Assembly (NCBI GenBank): GCA_002914805.1
Contig: JXTB01000130.1
Coordinates: 629,954-693,953, forward strand
Length of the DNA: 64,000 nucleotides
Direction: 5' to 3'
Origin: Parasponia andersonii
Taxonomy: Eukaryota > Streptophyta > Magnoliopsida > Rosales > Cannabaceae
The notes beneath the pieces were generated by a model. The model did not search any database. It was not told the DNA's origin and worked only from the letters and a program-made list of their open reading frames with translations. The first letter of the stretch is position 1. Each line of letters starts with the position of its first letter. Both the position numbers and the translations under genes were made by a program. Of this stretch, positions 34,052 to 47,379 are shown piece by piece.

Positions 34052-35440
34052 ATGAAGACTCATGGTAGTGTGGCTTTAAAGAAGACATAAAATGTGTCAA
34101 CTGCTGTCAAGGCATCTCCTATAAAGAAGAAGAAAATGAACCCACTTGGTTTGTCCTCTGCCTCAGTCAAAAAACCTCAACATGAGGTCTCTAAGTTGGC
34201 CACTTCACCACCCATGGTGGTAGAACCCATTGCTCCACCAAACCATTGAAGAAGTTGAAGAATCGACTAAGGACTCCTTGCAAGACAAAACTGAGGATAA
34301 TGATGTCTCTAAATAAGAAGTCATTGCTGAGGCAGAAGACCTTGCCAATGCTGAAGAAGAAGAAGCTTAAGATAATGAGGATGATTAATCCAAGTCTGAT
34401 GGTGCAACTCCAAAACCTGTTGTAACTAAAATGTCAAAAGCCCCAAAATCTATTGTGGTTGCAAAATCGATTGCTTACCTATCTATTGCAACCAACACAA
34501 AAAGTAAGAAATCTGGAGGAACAAAATTTGTTACAAGAAAGGATACTATCTTTGAATCGTCAAAACCTAAAGATATTGCATCTACTCTGTAAGACATTTC
34601 TTCAGTCAATTCAAAGAAGCCTATTGCAAAGAAGGATGAAGCTTCAAAATCTTCAAAGGCTTCTAAAGTTGTCGCAACAACTTTTGAGAAAGATGTAACA
34701 ATTGTTGTCTCTATTCTATCTTTCCCTATTCTAGTTACAACAACTCTATATAAAGTTGTGACAATCTCGATAGAGACTAAAGAAGACCCATCCTTGGAGA
34801 CTGGTCCTTCCAAAGAACAATATAACATTCAAGAAGAGCCTGAGTGTCTAGAGGATGTTGAAGTCCCTGAGCCACTAAAAGACAATATGAAAGTAGTCCA
34901 ATCAAACAATTGAGAATGAAGTTTGGATGAAAGATTATGAAAAAACACTTTTGAGGATGAAAGAAACTTTAATCTGGATTCATTTAAGCCTTTAGGAATT
35001 GTCAAACTTCTTAAGGATCTTCAAAGTATAAGAACTATGTCTAGCTTTAAAGGATATATTCCTAGAATAATCAAAGAATTCTATTGTAATATACACAATG
35101 AAATGACTGACCCAATGAGTCTTTTTTATCAAAAAGTCTATGTTAGGGAGGATGTATAGAATTTTTCTTTCTTGATTATTACTGATTTCTTAGCTATCCC
35201 TGTGGTGGAAGCTCATGAGTATGAAAAAGATTGTGTAATTAAAAATGTGCCATCTGAATTGCTTGATGATGTCACTATTTGGCCAAATGATACTCATGCT
35301 CTGAAATCTTGGTGACCTACAATTATTTTGGCTGCAAAAAATTGCTTAACATAATTGGCAGCCAATAAGTCATCAATGCACAGTTGCCAAAAATTTCACA
35401 TGTTTTTTTTATTTGATATTGGCATAGGTTTTCTAATGAA
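34052..35440 (+). pseudogene. Copia C1 extra ORF, first part (plant transposon-protein-like domain)
   Basis: It starts at ATG 34052 in good context (AACAATAATGA) as MKTHGSVALKKT, followed by a Lys/Pro/Ser/Glu-rich low-complexity region and then a folded domain near 35040-35440: GYIPRIIKEFYCNIHNEMTD, YQKVYVREDV, DFLAIPVVEAHEYEKD and LFDIGIGFLMNLL. This resembles the putative plant transposon protein domain (Transposase_32-like) carried by many SIRE-type copias downstream of pol. Its role is unknown. Copia C2 interrupts it at 35446; it resumes at 56411. Confidence 0.6.
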
Positions 35441-35747
35441 TCTTTTATTGAGATATTAAGGTTTTAATCTTACTCACTCTTATTTTGAAGATAATAAACA
35501 TTTGATTTAGTACTAATGATTTAACTTGAGTGTGCAGTGAAATAGTTTTAAAATACTAGCCCAAGTTAAGCAAGAAATCAAGCTAGAAGATGGATGCATA
35601 TTAGACTTAATAGAATCAAGCTTGAAGATAGAAAATCAAGATATAAGACTATGTTTAGATAGAGTATATTTCGTACTTGGTCTTGTATTTGATTTAGTTC
35701 ATTGCACATAAATTATCTTTGCATTGGCTCATACTTATTGGTTAGAA

Positions 35748-36792
35748 TGTGCAACGATAAATTGCACTCACATACTCCCATGCAAGTGCACACAATCACA
35801 AGTAATATAGATTTAGGAGTTAGAGTATCGAACCTACAAGGATTGATTACTAAATGTAAGCTAAGTATTAAAATTGATCAATCATAACTTTATCCAAACA
35901 ACTAAAACAAAGATTTTGAAGAAATCAAACAAAACAACTAAACTAGCATACAAAATAAATGAAAGTAAGCAATAAGAAAGATGTCTAGATTTACTAATTC
36001 CCCAACCTTCCTTTAAACACACAATTTCCCGATTTCCATCTTAAACTAATTAATCCATTGGAGTTTTCGACCGAGAATTCAAATGTATTCACAAACTCCT
36101 TTCCAAGACATAAGTGAAAATATCTAGACAAGATAATATGTTACTCTTAACATAAATTAACTAGATTCATTAAGTTTGGTAATTACCACAGAAGGTTGCA
36201 TAAGTAACATAGCTATATTCCTATCCTATGTAAACTTACCCCACATTAGGTGATCTTATGTTATTCTACCTAAATCCAAACCTAAATTTCCCTTCCCAAG
36301 TTCATAAAGTTTTCACTAAACAATCTATTTAGTAATCAATTAAATAGAAGCAATAAGCATAAGGTATTATAAATAACGTAACAATAGATTAGATTAATGA
36401 AAGAGGAGAGAAATAAACAAACAAAATATACAAGGTCGGTCCACATAGTAAAACTAGATAAAAAAAAAAGATTTAGTTCATAATATAAATTTAGAACAAC
36501 AACATTATAATCCAATGAATTCAAGAAATACAAAATCAAAGAGAGGAAAGTTAAAGAATTCCCTCTTAGAAAGTTAAAATTGTTCATGGAAGTTGTCAAG
36601 CTCCTCCTCCAAGCTTAGTTTTTGGTCCTTTGAATCCTCTCTCAAAGATTTGCTCTCAACTATACTACTTTCTAAATATGAAAAATACAAGTTAAACTCA
36701 TAAGAAATTAAAGAAAAGATGGTATGAACAAAGAGTGGTGTTGATGTTGTGGAGGAAATCAAGAAATTGAGGCTTGGAGCTTGTCTTCTTCT

Positions 36793-36836
<44 letters not shown>

Positions 36837-37380
36837 TTCTTCTGCTTCTATGGCTACCTCCATCTCATTCTCTCTATCCCAACATACCTCTTTCAATCCC
36901 AAAGATAGGGTTTTAAAGAGGAGGCTTGTGCAAACCTAAGGTAGGTCAAATCTGGACTCTTAGATCGTCAAAAAGTTAATCTCGACCGTCAATTATTGAC
37001 CTAGGATGTAGACAATGGCACCGCGACACCATTCTTAGCACTGCAATGCCAAAAATTCGTTAGACTCAGCATTGTGGTGCTAATTTTTATCGCCACAATG
37101 CCATTTTTCTGCTAGTTTGGCGCCACTTTTCTTCATTTTTTCTTTGATTTCTCTCATTTTTATTCGTTACGACCGTATCGGATTCAACTTCAATCTTAAT
37201 GGTTTGAAAAACCCATTTGTGAGTTACAAATTCACTTCATTTTGCATCAAACACCTTTGTTTCATTCTCCTATTAACATAAACAAACAAAACATCAAAAT
37301 AACAAGAAAAACACTTGAAATAACTTAATATAAATAAGAACATAGCAAAAATTAAGGCAAATTAGTACTGGATAACTCCA
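35748..37380 (-). repeat. Solo-LTR-like insert, TGGAGTTATCC end
   Basis: Absent from the sister LTR at 54874-56410. On the minus strand it starts TGGAGTTATCCAGTACT and continues TTTTTGCTATGTTC, like the other members of the TGATAACT family, and it carries a (TTC)n tract at 36781-36848. It ends near 35748. No matching target duplication is seen, so the ends may be off by some bases. Confidence 0.55.
36781..36848. repeat. (CTT)n microsatellite
   Basis: Imperfect CTT run with occasional CCT units, about 68 bases, inside the insert. Confidence 0.9.
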
Positions 37381-38667
37381 GTTTTATTTTGTTAACATTA
37401 CTTTCAAAAGAATTTTCAAATACTTTTTAAAAAATTTTCAATCTATCTTAAGTATAAATGGTTATTTTTTTTTAGAAGTCTGAAAATAAAAATCACTTTT
37501 AATCAAGTGAAAATATCCTCAAAAATTTCTTTTTTAATGCTAAAATTATTTAGGAAAATAAAGTTTTAAAAATGACCTAAGTTTGGATAAAAAAAACCAT
37601 TTACTGGTTTCTGATCTATTTTGGTTCACTAGGGTTAGTCGACCAAAACAACAACTAAAAATGGTCGTTGGAGCTAAACTGGAGTGTCAGATCCCAACGA
37701 CTAGTTTTTTGACCAGCCAAAATTATTTCTTGTCGCACAAAATTTTGACAATATTTTTCCAAAAGTAGAAAACAGCTAGTCTTGAAAGATACCTTTAAAT
37801 AGAGCTATGTTTGACGACTTAGAACAAGAAAATATGAACTTACATTGATACCTAATCAGTTTTTATATGCAAAAGCTTTCTTTTACTCAACTTTAATTTT
37901 CAAATCATATTGAGCCAATATTAGAGCATTCATTATGCATTATTCTCAAATTTCCTAAGCCAAAACTATATTCATTATTGTATGAGGAGAGTTTGTGAGT
38001 GAGTGTGATCACTCTTATTTATGAAAAACTACTGAGTGTGAGGTGAGGCACAGGAGTTATATATTGAGGTTGCCACCAAATTCTAAACAACTTGATTTAT
38101 GTGAGGTTTTCATCAGAATCTAAAAAATATGAGTGTAGGTGAGATTATCACCGGAGTTTAAATAACCCGTGAGTTGGTGAGATTGATAGCATTGTCTAAA
38201 CAATCTATATAGGTGAGGTTGTCACTAGAGTTAAAATAGTAAGAGATTAGACATGATAGAGCCAGAGTCAAGACTATTGTAAAGGCTAGGGTATGCCTAA
38301 GAAGAATTCACTCCATTTGTACAAGAGATGGTGAAGCCCATAATCTTGATCCGATAGTGGAAAGCTCAAAGCAAGTTACCGAGGGCCAGGGATATAGGCA
38401 AACCATCATGTTTATCGAGGCCCGTAAAAACTGAGTTTGTATTTTCTCTATCCCTACACTCTTACCTTTTTGTAAACTATTTTATTATGTGTTTATTATT
38501 TAGTATACTTAATTTGCTTGATATTATTGCTATATGCTTGGCATTATTGTTCATTTAACCTCAAAGTTTCAAAATAGTGGTCTGTGATTTAACATAGTTT
38601 AAAAGTTTCTTAAAAAGTTTTAAAACCCAGTTCACCTCCCTCTTGTGTAGTCAATCTTGGGCTAACA

Positions 38668-38687
38668 ATTAGTATCAAATTTGGTGC
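38668..38687 (+). promoter_or_regulatory. C2 primer binding site, degraded
   Basis: ATTAGTATCAAATTTGGTGC directly after the LTR matches the tRNA-Met site plus flank (TTGGTATCAGAGC-type) with a few changes. Confidence 0.65.
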
Positions 38688-38715
38688 TTAATTATGTGGA
38701 CTTAACCATCTTGAG

Positions 38716-39870
38716 ATGGCATACCCAAACAATTTTCAATATCTTTCAGATGAGGAGTTTTCAACTAGACCACCTTTTTTCAATGGAACCGATTTTAATT
38801 ATTGGAAAAGTAGGATGCTTATATATCTATATTCTTTAGATTTTTATTTGTGGCATATTGTTACTAAAGGTCCATTTGTTTTTTTAAAAAAGATTGGTAA
38901 TAAGTTTGCTGATATAGAAATTAATGAATGTGATGTAAATGATAAAATTGTTTTTTAAAAAAATGGTAGAGCTATGCATATTTTGATTTCAAGACACAAA
39001 TTCTATGAAAGAGATGAAAATCAATATTCTTACTAGCCAATATGAATTATTCAAGATACATAAAAATGAGACTATTGCTCAAATGTTTAATAGATTTACT
39101 ATTATTATTAATTCTGTTAATGCTCTTGTCAAATCATTCTCTAACATTGATTTGGTGAAGTGCTTAGGAGTCTTTCTAGAGCATATAGAAGCAAAGTGAT
39201 GGTAATTCAAAAGGCAAAGGATCTTACTAAACTTCCTCTAGAAGAACTCATGAGTTCACTTATGACACATGAGATCTTGATGAAAGAAAGTAATGAAGAA
39301 GTTCAAGATGACAACATGTGCTTCATGGTAATTGAGGATGAGGTAAAATCGCTTAACCCCAGTGATAATTTTCTTAATGATAGTGATGATAGTAGTGAGG
39401 ATGATAGTGATGATAATTTATCTTACAAGGAGTTATTAAATAATTTCAATAATTTGCATAAACATTATGAAAAAATAATTCTAAAAAATAATGCTCTTAA
39501 AAAGAAACAAAATTACCTTGTGATATTTGTGAAAATTTGAAAAATGAAAATGTTTCTTTAATTGCTAAAATTTCTGATCTGACAAACATTATCCACAAGT
39601 TCAAAGATTGAAAGAAGAATTTTGATTTAATGCTTGGTAGACAAAGATGTGTTTTTGACAAAGGAAGTATTGGATACAAACCTTTTATAAAACAAAAGTA
39701 TCTTAAAAATTATTTTTTTAAAGCAACATCCAATAGAAGCTCAAAGTACACCTGCACTTATTGCAATCAAGCTGGGCACACTATCTTTTCATGCTTTGTG
39801 AAGAAAAATACTTATTTTGGTGAAAAACTAGCTCGAGTACCAAAAAAATCTAAGACTAACCCCTAAGAAC
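38716..39870 (+). pseudogene. gag: C2 gag
   Basis: It starts MAYPNNFQYLSDEEFSTR, then PPFFNGTDFNYWKSRMLIYL, the classic copia gag opening. A shift near 38960 leads to the middle part (KILTSQYELFKIHKNETIAQMFNRFT), another shift to LPLEELMSSLMTHEILM and an acidic Asp/Ser stretch (39370-39420), and the zinc knuckle CTYCNQAGHTIFSC lies near 39750-39790. At least three frame changes. It would have formed the virus-like particle. Confidence 0.8.
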
Positions 39871-40879
39871 CCAAAGTCATGTGGGTATCAAAAGTCCATA
39901 TTTGAATCTTTGTTGTAGGAACATGTAAGAAAGTGTTGCTCCAAAAACTTGACTGATGACTTCACCTAGCTCTCAACTTTCACAAAGAAATGATGGTAGA
40001 TATTTGATTTTTGGAGACAACACAAAAAGCAAGATCATTGGCATAAGTAATATCGGTAATAATTCTTTGGCTATCTTTGAGAATGTCTTCCTAGAAATAT
40101 AATATATTTAATTTTTTTGATTAGGTTATTAAGTTTTTCTTTAACTCTTTCAAAAGCTCAATTTGAAAATTTGAACAAATGAGATTATATATTTTAATTT
40201 TTTTTTTTCAAAAAGATTTCAAGTCAAGATTTTCTTTTACTTTAAAAGAAAATGTTTATTGATTATGGCATATAAAACTTGGACATGCTATTATGGGTAT
40301 AATTTAAAATCTTTACTAAAAGAATCTTTTCATGGTTTACCTAGTCTATTTTCTTCAAAAATAACAAGAATTATAAAGCATGCCACTTTGGAAAATAAGT
40401 AATATTTTTTGTAAAAAAATATATTATGCTTTTGAGTTAGTTGATAACTTTGACACAATTTTCTTTATTGCTTCAAAATGGCTTGATCATTTCGAAAGCA
40501 AATGTTTTACTAAATACATTTAGGCCAAAGTCATTAATACTATTTGTGATGTTTTAAACTAGGAGTAGACTTATTTTGAATAAAAAACCATTACAAGTTT
40601 TGAAATAATCAAAAACCCAATATTGATTATTTTAGAGTTTTTGGGTGCAAATACTTTGTTCTTTTTAAAAACCAAAGACAACATTAAAATATTGATTCAA
40701 AATCCAATGTTGAAACTCTTCTTAGTTACTCTACTACTAGTAATACATAACGAAAGCTTTTTAATAAAAGTACTAAGTAGTAGATGAATCCTTGCATGCG
40801 ATGTTTGAAGAAACTAGTGACTCCTTTAAGGAGAAAAGCATAGATAATGTTGTCGTAGCTATGGTATTAAGCTTGAGTG
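39871..40879 (+). pseudogene. C2 protease and integrase remnants
   Basis: FGDNTKSKIIGISNIGNNSLAIFENVFL near 40000-40095 is the protease-distal part; the catalytic region before it is degraded. HIKLGHAIMG near 40270 opens integrase. PNIDYFRVFGCKYFVLFKN near 40615 and DSFKEKSIDNVV near 40820 belong to the integrase end. Large parts between are missing. Element B starts at 40880. Confidence 0.6.
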
Positions 40880-43383
40880 TGTAACTTCCCCCAATTGTAC
40901 ACACATATGTAAAGGATATTTATATAAATATCTAGTGAGATCGAGAGACGTTACCCGACTAAGAACTAATAAATCGGGGAAAATTAAAACTTTTTAAACT
41001 TTCTAGAAGAAAAAGAAAAATTCCACTCATAATTATACATACTCCAACGTAAATATATATACACCCTCACAAAGTTGGCATCTCATAAAATGTACATAAT
41101 ATACACATACTCACAAATAGGAACAAAGTCCTCTATCAGAAAACCACAATGTCAAAATACTTATATACACAAACTATAGTCAAAAAATAGGAGCTCCTCC
41201 TCTGATATGAAATATTAACAGTACCCTCTGCAATATAAGAATATGGGTGAGTGTGAAACTCAGTAAGTAACATATGTAGATACAAGTGCATATAATATGA
41301 AATAAATAATCATATGGTTAGGATCCCTATGTATATTATATTGTCTGACAAGACTGTGAATTACATACTGTGCCACGTAGAGAACGTATAACACATAGAC
41401 AATATAAATATACTACATGTTCATATCTCATTCAAAGTTGAATGACAAAATACATATGTACATATATCCATAGATTTTATATCCACAAAGTCACAGAATA
41501 AAGAATTTCTTATATCGCATTTGTGACATTACTTACCTTGGTTTCTAGACTTTCACCTAATTTTCTATGAAATACTCCCGCTCAAGGTATTATGTGTCTC
41601 TATTATTATTATTATTTTAAGATAATATGAATATGCTTGTAACATTAAAAATTATAGTTTGAGATTAACAAATTCTCAATCTGTTTCTAAACAAAAGAAT
41701 ACATAACACCAACCTAAGGACGAAAATGCTATATGATCAATCCATTAAGACATTAGGAGAAACCTCTTAATTTCTATCTAATAATTAGAACCTCGGTATG
41801 CACAAAAAAATAAATTAGGACTCATCAAATTCTAAAGTTGACAATAGAAATAAAATTAATTGTACAGATGTGTGAACCTATAATGACTTTTATTCCTTTA
41901 AATATCAATATGTATTTATATCCAAAATTAGGGACATAAAACGGTGAAAGACACAACTTTATACCTAATCGATGTTAACTTAATTGACTTTGACAAAACC
42001 ACCAATAAATTGACTAGCTACAGCAACATAAAAAAAAAAAATCTAAGTACAAAAAGTCTAAGTACAAAGTCATGTATAGTATAATTTGGAAACTAATCAT
42101 AAAAAATTATCTTCCTAAATTAATATACCTCTCGTATAGATACCTAATGTATATATACATACATAAGACCTTAAGATAAGTCTCAAGATCAGATCTATCT
42201 ACACGTGATAATTAATAACATAATGAGCAATTTAACCAAGCCATCAACATAAAAGTTCACTTGTTTCTAATGAAATAAGTGTATTCCGTCAATAAGTCAC
42301 TTTAAAATCACAAAGCATAGGTAATGGAATAGAATAAACAATCCAAACCAAATAATACTTATTGCTATATGTGAATTTTAAAGAATTCATAAAAGTTCTC
42401 TAATAGTTTAATGGAAATCTTATCCCTGTAATCCTCACAGAATTCAAAAGCAAGTATTATAATTAGAAGGAAACAAGAAAGGTTACACATGTATATACGC
42501 ATGAAATTATTAATAAAAGTGATAGGTATAAGAATAACACCTTCCAAGTATTCTTAAACTAGAAAGTACGTAAATCAACTTTGAAAAGGATTTAGTTGCA
42601 TATTAACATCTTCATGGAAGTAAGATATATGGAGAGAGATAATAACCGGGAAGTTTATAAACGGTGAAGTGCAATACTCCACGACATAAAGAATAGTAAT
42701 TTTAATACCACTTTTAATTGTCGACTTAATAAAGTCGGTTGGTCAAAATGTCTAGATATTTATTTTATTTTATTTTACTTTTTAATAGATAAGTAATCAT
42801 AGCCTATAAAATGTTACTCTATCAATTTTAAGTAAGTACAGGTTATAATTTATAGTGTGAAATATACCAAATCCCTTGTATTGACAATGGAGCTTAAAAA
42901 AATTATTTTCAAGAGTACACATAATCAAAATAAAATAAAAATAAATATTGAACCTCTTATAGAAATATTATGAAATTACTTATCTAATTTAATCAAGCGT
43001 TTTCTAATCACGTAATATGCTGGAATAGTCTCTTTTTGTGACAAAATAACAATCTTTTCAAACTAACACAACATTTAGAATTGAAATTAACGAATTCTCT
43101 TAGCAAGTATTTTCTAATTAAATAGTGCAAAAAGAAAAGAAAAATAATCATTTAAGGGTAGTAATTTAATGCACGTCAAATCTATACGAATGAGCATTTC
43201 TAGTGCATTTCACTACAAATTATCTTAACCATAATAAGAGCTAATAATCATAATAATTTAAAAATCAAGACCTAAAGAAGTATGCAGATATGGTAATATA
43301 AATGAAAATACTATATAGTCACGTTCTTATTGGCTTTCTAATTATATGAGAAATTGGGTGTCATTTTAGAATTGAGGATATCA
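40880..43383 (-). repeat. Element B 3' LTR
   Basis: 2504 bases, collinear with 49109-51786 but lacking a roughly 170-base segment found there at about 49630-49800. It lies directly after the purine run AGGAGGAGGCGA (complement of 43387-43398). Confidence 0.85.
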
Positions 43384-43391
43384 TAATCGCC

Positions 43392-46300
43392 TCCTCCTAA
43401 TAAAAATTCCATCCTCAAAATTTGCTTACCGAATAACTCTAGATGTCGGTTCTTCATTTCATCTTCTCGCTCCTACGTTTCCTCTTTGGCAGAATGATTA
43501 CACCACAAAACTTTTATCAATGGAATCTTTTTGTTTCTTAGTTCTTTCTCCTTTTTATCTAGAATCTGAACAAGATATTCCCCATAAGTTAACTTTGGAT
43601 CAAGTTTAAGTGATTCCTGGCTAAGGACATGGGATGGATCCGATACATATTTTCTTAATATAGAGACATGGAAGACATTATGTACACTTGATAAGTCTAG
43701 GGGCAGGGCAAGTCTATAAGCGGCACTCCCAACTTTCTCAAGAATCTTATAAGGACCTATAAATTTTGGGCTCAACTTTCTGTTCTTTCTAAATCTCATT
43801 ACACCTTTCATAGGGGCCACTTTGAGAAATACTTTATCACTAATAGAAAAGTGTAAGGGTCGACGTTCTGAATCTGCATAAAACTTCTGTCTACTTTGAG
43901 CTACTATCATACATTTCTTTATTTTTTCTACAGCCTCAGCTGTATCTCTAATAATATCAAGACCCAAATATCGTCGTTCTCTAAACTCATCCTAGCGAAT
44001 TAGAGATCTACATTTTTTGCCATACAACATCTCATAAGGTACAACACCAATTATAGCTTGAAAGTTGTTATTATAGGAAAACTCAATCAGTGGTAGATAA
44101 TGATTCCACAATCCTTGAAAATCCATAACACAAGCTCCAAGTATATCTTCTAAGATGCGAATAGTCCTCTCAGTCTGGCCATCTGTTTGAGGATGGAATA
44201 CAGTACTAAATTTCAATTTAGTTCCCAAAGTATATTGTACACTCTTCTAGAATTTTGAAGTAAATCTAGCATCTCTATCTAAGATTATAGAAACTGGAAT
44301 TCCATGAAGTCTAACAATCTTCTTAATGTATAATGCAGCAAGTTTATCCATGGAGTAGGTCATAGAAATCAGAATAAAATGAGCCACCTTAGTGTGTCTA
44401 TCAACTATAACCCAAACTGTATCTTGACAAGATATTGTCTTTGGTAACCCAATCACAAAATCCATGGCTATCTCCTCTATTTCCACTCAGGTAACTGAAG
44501 TGGTTGTAGTTCTCCTGCTAGTTTCTTGTGCTCAGCTTTAATCTGTTGACATGTTAAGTAATGTTCCACATACTAGAACATATCCTTTTAAATTCCTGAC
44601 CACCAGTAAAAGATATTTAAATCATTGTACATTTTAATACTACTGGGATGAACTGAATATGGAGTATTATGTACTTTTGTTACGCATATTCTATCCTAAA
44701 ATCTAATAATCCCTTCAGTTGAAATACTGAAATCTGTCTTTTTCCTGACTCTACTATTTTTCTGTGTCCAATTAACTCAAGATCTTCCTTCTAACCCTGT
44801 ATAATCCTGTCTAATAGGGTAGAATGTAATGTCATAGTAGATAGTCTTCCATTTATTAACTTGATACCGGATCTGCATAAATCTCAAAGGTTTCTCTAAC
44901 TCATTTAAAGCTGCTAAATTACCAGATAATTTTCTACTTAGTGCATCTGCTACAATACTGGCTTTTCTTAGACAATAACTAATATCACAATCATAATCTT
45001 TTACGATTCTAGCCAACGTCTTTATCTCATATTTAATTCTTTCTGAGTAAACATATACTTCAAACTTTTATGATCAATAAAGATTTCACAATGTACTCCA
45101 TAGAGATAATGCTACCAAATCTTTAATGAAAATACCACTACTGCCAATTCTAAATCATGTGTAGGATATTTACACTCATAATCTTTCAACTGTCTAGAAG
45201 CATAAGCGATAACTTTCCCATTTTGCATGAGGATGTATCCCAGACCATGTTTCGAAGTATTACTATAAATAATCTCTGTACCTAATGGTGTAGTCAAGAC
45301 TGGTGTTGAAATGAATCTCTGTCTTGAAAACTCTTCTCACACTCATCAGTCCATATAAACTTATTACTCTTTCTAGTCAACTGTGTAAATGGCATAGCTA
45401 TCTTAGAGAGTCCCTCAATAAACCTTCTATAATAATCGGCCAAACCTAGAAAACTTCTGATCTTTATAATATTGGTAGGTCTAGACCAATTATTAATTGT
45501 CTCAACCTTGGTTAGATTAATAGTAATCCCATCTTGAGAAACAATGTGACTAAGGAATGATACTTTTTCCAACCAAAACTCATATTTCTTGAATTTAGCA
45601 TATAAATCCTTCTATTTTAATATCTGACAAATGTTCTCTATGCTCCTCTTTATATCGTGAGTATACTAAAATGTCATCGATGGACACAATAACAAACTTA
45701 TCTAGAAATTCCTTGAATATTCTATTCATTAGGTCCATAAACACTGTTGGAGTATTAATCAGATCAAATAGCATCACCAGAAACTCATAATGGCCATATC
45801 GAGTTCTAAAGGCAGCCTTTGAAATTTCACTCTCTCTGACTCTTCATTGATGGTAACCAAACCTCAAATTATTCTTCGAAAATATAGAAGCACTGTGTAG
45901 TTGTTCAAATAGATCATCAATGCATGGTAAGGGATACGTATTTTTAATTGTCACTTTGTTAATCTCTCTATAGTCAATACATAATCGCATAGTGCCATCT
46001 TTCTTTTTTACAAACAGAGCTAGTGTACCCCATGGTGAAAAACTAGGACGTACAAACCCTTTGTCAAGCAATTCCTGTAGCTGAGTCTTTAGTTCCTTTA
46101 ATTTTGCTAGGGCATCCTATAGGGTGTCTTAGAAATGGGTACAATACCAGGTACTAAATCAATAGTAAAATCAATCTCTCTTATAGGTGGCAATTTTGGT
46201 AAATCCTCTTGAAACACTTCTAAAAAATCCTGCACAACTGGCACATTTTCTAGGCTCAACTTCAGCATAATAGACATATCAAAAATAGTGGCAAAATATC

Positions 46301-46830
46301 CTGTACCACCTTTTTCTAATAATTTCTGAGCTTTCATGGTTTAAATCCAAGGAAACTTGGTTTTATATCAAGTACCCATAAATACGAACTGGTCGGCATT
46401 AAGAGGATGAAATGTCACCAGTTTTTTCTTACAATCAATCTTAGTAAAATACTTTCATAGCCAATCCATACCCAAAATGATTTCATAGTCATCTATATCA
46501 AGCACAATTAAGTCTATAAATAACTCTTTATCATCCACTGTAGCAAGACAAGCTCTCAAAATTTTGTCTGAATACAAAACCTCTCCAGAGGGAAGTGTGG
46601 CACCAAAAGGAATACTCATCTGATTTATAGGATGACCCAATTTCCTCACAAATGTAAATGATGCATGTGAATGTGTGGATCCTAAATCTATTAATGCACG
46701 AGCTATGATGCCAAAAATAAATATCTCGCCTATGATAACAGATAGGTTTACCTCGGTCTCATTTCTAACAACTATCTTAGCTATATCATGCAGCTTCCCA
46801 CCAGGTTTCTTCTTATTACTTTTCATTTTA
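43392..46830 (-). pseudogene. pol: Element B pol: protease, RT, RNase H, integrase, chromodomain-like tail
   Basis: Minus-strand order: protease 46826-46455 (IIARALIDLGSTHSHASF, to YEIILGMDWL), with Ser of the usual D-S-G-S replaced by Leu; RT ([39 protein letters not shown], active site [10 protein letters not shown] near 45670); RNase H ([24 protein letters not shown] near 45240); integrase ([38 protein letters not shown]); then FHVSILRKYVSDPSHVL and KIPLIKVLWCNHSAKEET, a chromodomain-like end broken by a stop at 43475. Many stops lie between the blocks. Confidence 0.87.
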
Positions 46831-47379
46831 GGATAATTCTTACTAAAATGACCACTTTTTCCATATTTATAGAATAGTCATGCACACTTATGATACTCTC
46901 CAAAATGATTCTTTCCACATGATGGGCAAGGAAGTATAGTAGTAGTAATAGTCTACTGGTCAGTCCTGGGACACTTACCCTAATTAGGTCGAGTCTGTTG
47001 AGTTGAAGCTCCCTTCCTTTTCATGTCTGGAGGACATTGACCCTGAGTCTGTCCTCCTCTATTTTCTTGAAAACCAGGTCTGAAACCCCTATGCATCTCT
47101 CTAGCCAATCTTTCGCTCCTAATCTTTTCCTCATCCAAAACACTATTTGCTCAACATCTAATGCCTTGTTTGCAATTTGATCAAATGGTAAATTCCATTT
47201 GATTCCGAATCCCTGACAATAGTCTTCCGTAGTCTTTGCATAAACTGATCTATCTTGAGCTCATTGGTAGCAACTATATGAGGTGCATATTGTGATTACT
47301 CGTTAAACTTACGGATATATTCGGCAACAGATATCTCTTCTTGCTTCAGATTGGCAAACTTAACCTTATAGGAAAAATT
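46831..47379 (-). pseudogene. gag: Element B gag, C-terminal part
   Basis: It contains a zinc knuckle near 46880 (FYKYGKSGHFSKNYPK) in which two Cys are lost, and the gag helix region VKFANLKQEEISVAEYIRKFNE near 47290-47360. The N-terminal part of gag is absent, replaced by the insert at 47380. Confidence 0.7.

Larger units (their letters stand above)
35446..38667 (+). repeat. C2 5' LTR, split by an insert
   Basis: The parts 35446-35747 and 37381-38667 together match 54874-56410. It ends GGGCTAACA and is followed by the primer site. The alternating 'gttgtcacc/gattg' motif region at 38040-38260 is matched at 55760-55980. Confidence 0.8.

Noticed and set aside
34475..34828. 117-codon minus-strand frame
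   Set aside because: It is antisense to the Lys/Thr-rich part of the C1 extra ORF and has no motif of its own.
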